The notes below the pieces were generated by a model, which searched no databases, had not been told where the DNA came from, and worked only from the letters and a program-made list of their open reading frames with translations. 22,380 nt of DNA from a virus. Location of the stretch: IMG/VR virus record IMGVR_UViG_3300028837_000924, positions 1 through 22,380 of that record; one strand, 5' to 3'. Below are positions 21,079 to 22,380 of this stretch, piece after piece. Position numbers and translations under genes: made by a program. Each line of letters opens with the position of its first letter. Positions within the stretch are counted from its first letter, which is position 1.

Positions 21079-22380
21079 ATTTTATGACCATCAGCAACGT
21101 AGAGACTATAAGCGGTTCGAGGGCTATGAGCCTCTTTATGCACCTCGTAACCGGTTTATACCTTTTGAAATAGTGCGTACCCATGCAGCCGATGACTATG
21201 TTCAGACCATAGAACTGCTGGATATTGATGATAACGCAACGGATGTGTTTGGTTATTTTCATTCGCGTGGTACGGATATTGTTACGGCATGGAATAACGG
21301 AGGAGCGCCAAATGATTACGATACTTTTGTCAGCGCCGGTGATTCAATAAGCACAGCCGTAGAGGCTGCTGCTGCTGCTGATATTTGGGCTTACAGCAAT
21401 ACGATGGTTTTTAACTTTGCTGCCGGTGATTATTTTTATTTTGAGGGTACGTTAACAGTAAATGCAGGCACGGCACCTGATATTTACCTTGCTGCAGCTG
21501 CATCGCCCGGAACGCCGGTATCTAATGTGGTTACTCTGTCGGCAGGGGTAAACAAAATAACACTTCGCACTACATCCACATTAACAACAGCAGTATTAGT
21601 TGCTCGTACCAACTCAGGCGATGCTGCCAATTACGCCCTGTCGGTTGCAAAGACACGTCCTACGGTACTGCCTTATCCTTTTGAGAAAACAAATAAAGAC
21701 TATATTATTTACGAGGGTGGTACGCTGATAACGCTACTCCCTGTAGGGATTTACTGCCTAAAGATAACCGATAACCTGGGAGCGTATTATTCTGATTATT
21801 TCTGCATACAGGAACTGTTTGAAAATCTTGCTATCACATGGAGCAATGATGGTATTAATCCGTATGATGCATTTCTTCACACTGCAAATATACGTGTATT
21901 GGCTGCCATTGAAACAAGCAACAACGACGGGCAGTGTAACAGCAATACGTTTACTGTCATACAGGGCGAGGAGATAGTTATATCTGCTACGCAGCACCGC
22001 ACTTCAGGACAGATACCCGTTATTGGCCTTTATGATAACTCGGATGACTCACTGATAGACTCATTCTCAATATCTGATGGAGATAACGGATCGCTGGGTA
22101 AGACCTCACCTCCCGAACAACTTGGTATCCTTACGTCTGACCGCGCCGCAACAGTCTATCTTAAAATATCGGTTACAGGAAATAGCCAATTTGCACTTGC
22201 ACCACTTTCTGTTTTAAGACAATATAATGCAAATTATATCCGTTTGTTATGGCTCAATTCCCGTGATGTACGCGATGTTGCCGACAGAAGGGATCTTGAT
22301 TTTTCAGATGCTTTGCAGCAGGAAGTATTTTTGCAGGCTTATCTCAATACCCCTATACACGAGTCTAACGAGATAGGGAC
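21071..22380 (+). CDS. Tail/baseplate protein, receptor-binding candidate (partial)
   Basis: The frame starts at ATG 21071, overlapping the previous stop by 8 nt, and stays open to the right edge (at least 436 residues). It begins MLRFYDHQQRRDYKRFEGYE, then has beta-rich modules at about 82-194 and 264-380, joined by a segment with LPVGIYCLKITDNLGAYYSD, a pattern known from baseplate-like proteins of Bacteroidota phages. The modules repeat the one in the preceding gene, suggesting carbohydrate binding or adhesion at the tail tip. The C-terminus is not visible, so full architecture is unknown. Confidence 0.6.
   Translation, partial: MLRFYDHQQRRDYKRFEGYEPLYAPRNRFIPFEIVRTHAADDYVQTIELLDIDDNATDVFGYFHSRGTDIVTAWNNGGAPNDYDTFVSAGDSISTAVEAAAAADIWAYSNTMVFNFAAGDYFYFEGTLTVNAGTAPDIYLAAAASPGTPVSNVVTLSAGVNKITLRTTSTLTTAVLVARTNSGDAANYALSVAKTRPTVLPYPFEKTNKDYIIYEGGTLITLLPVGIYCLKITDNLGAYYSDYFCIQELFENLAITWSNDGINPYDAFLHTANIRVLAAIETSNNDGQCNSNTFTVIQGEEIVISATQHRTSGQIPVIGLYDNSDDSLIDSFSISDGDNGSLGKTSPPEQLGILTSDRAATVYLKISVTGNSQFALAPLSVLRQYNANYIRLLWLNSRDVRDVADRRDLDFSDALQQEVFLQAYLNTPIHESNEIG
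21314..21652 (+). repeat. Recurring beta-rich module, copy 2
   Basis: Residues about 82-194 begin DYDTFVSAGDSISTAVEAA, have FAAGDYFYFEGTL and a VNKITLRTTSTLTTAVLVA strand, then NYALSVAK. Compare copy 1 (DFDAWASAGGVISTAIANL). The similarity is weak at the sequence level and best seen in the opening and the turn. Confidence 0.45.
21860..22210 (+). repeat. Recurring beta-rich module, copy 3
   Basis: Residues about 264-380 begin with PYDAFLHTANIRVLAAIE, then VIQGEEIVISAT, SGQIPVIGLYDNSDDS and AATVYLKISVTGNSQFAL. This is the most divergent copy, and only the order of hydrophobic strands and the QGE/GD turn support it. Confidence 0.35.

Overview
The window is the packaging, head and tail region of a tailed double-stranded DNA phage or prophage. 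All genes lie on the + strand and most overlap or abut their neighbours. The likely host is a member of the Bacteroidota. Two intergenic sites match that phylum's promoter form (TTG, about 20 to 22 nt, then TAnnTTTG), most starts lack a clear Shine-Dalgarno sequence, and two secreted proteins carry typical signal peptides. A long tape measure gene points to a long tail, siphovirus-like or myovirus-like. No integrase, repressor, replication gene, tRNA or CRISPR array is seen, so the lifestyle cannot be decided.

Layout. Positions 1-1282 hold the end of an unknown gene, a membrane-anchored protein and a protein with a family-16 glycoside hydrolase signature. A promoter at about 1298-1328 then leads into a small basic gene and the two terminase subunits (1351-3024). 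From 3061 to 7297 there is a cargo block: a methyltransferase, a HAD-like phosphatase, a very short phosphoribosyltransferase, two sulfotransferases and two glycosyltransferases. The last two have their own promoter at about 5478-5510. None of these is a normal structural gene, and together they look like a small-molecule or glycan modification pathway.

The morphogenesis genes follow: a probable tail tube protein (7311), portal (8081), an Ala/Glu/Lys-rich protein, two secreted tandem paralogues (10183, 10613), a scaffold (11093), the major capsid gene (12028), a zinc-ribbon protein, three or four head-tail connector candidates (13101-15734), a tail assembly chaperone with a -1 frameshift site (15731-16500), the tape measure (16472), and two large distal-tail proteins (19276 and 21071, the second running off the window).

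The points most worth a second look are the following. The cargo block has two sulfotransferases of different type beside two glycosyltransferases. The major capsid gene is broken: its N- and C-terminal parts lie in different frames and a central segment seems to be missing. The chaperone has a ten-A slippery run. Two exported paralogues sit between portal and scaffold. A beta-rich module of about 110 residues appears to recur three times in the distal tail proteins. Functions rest on motifs, gene order and family knowledge; no search was run.
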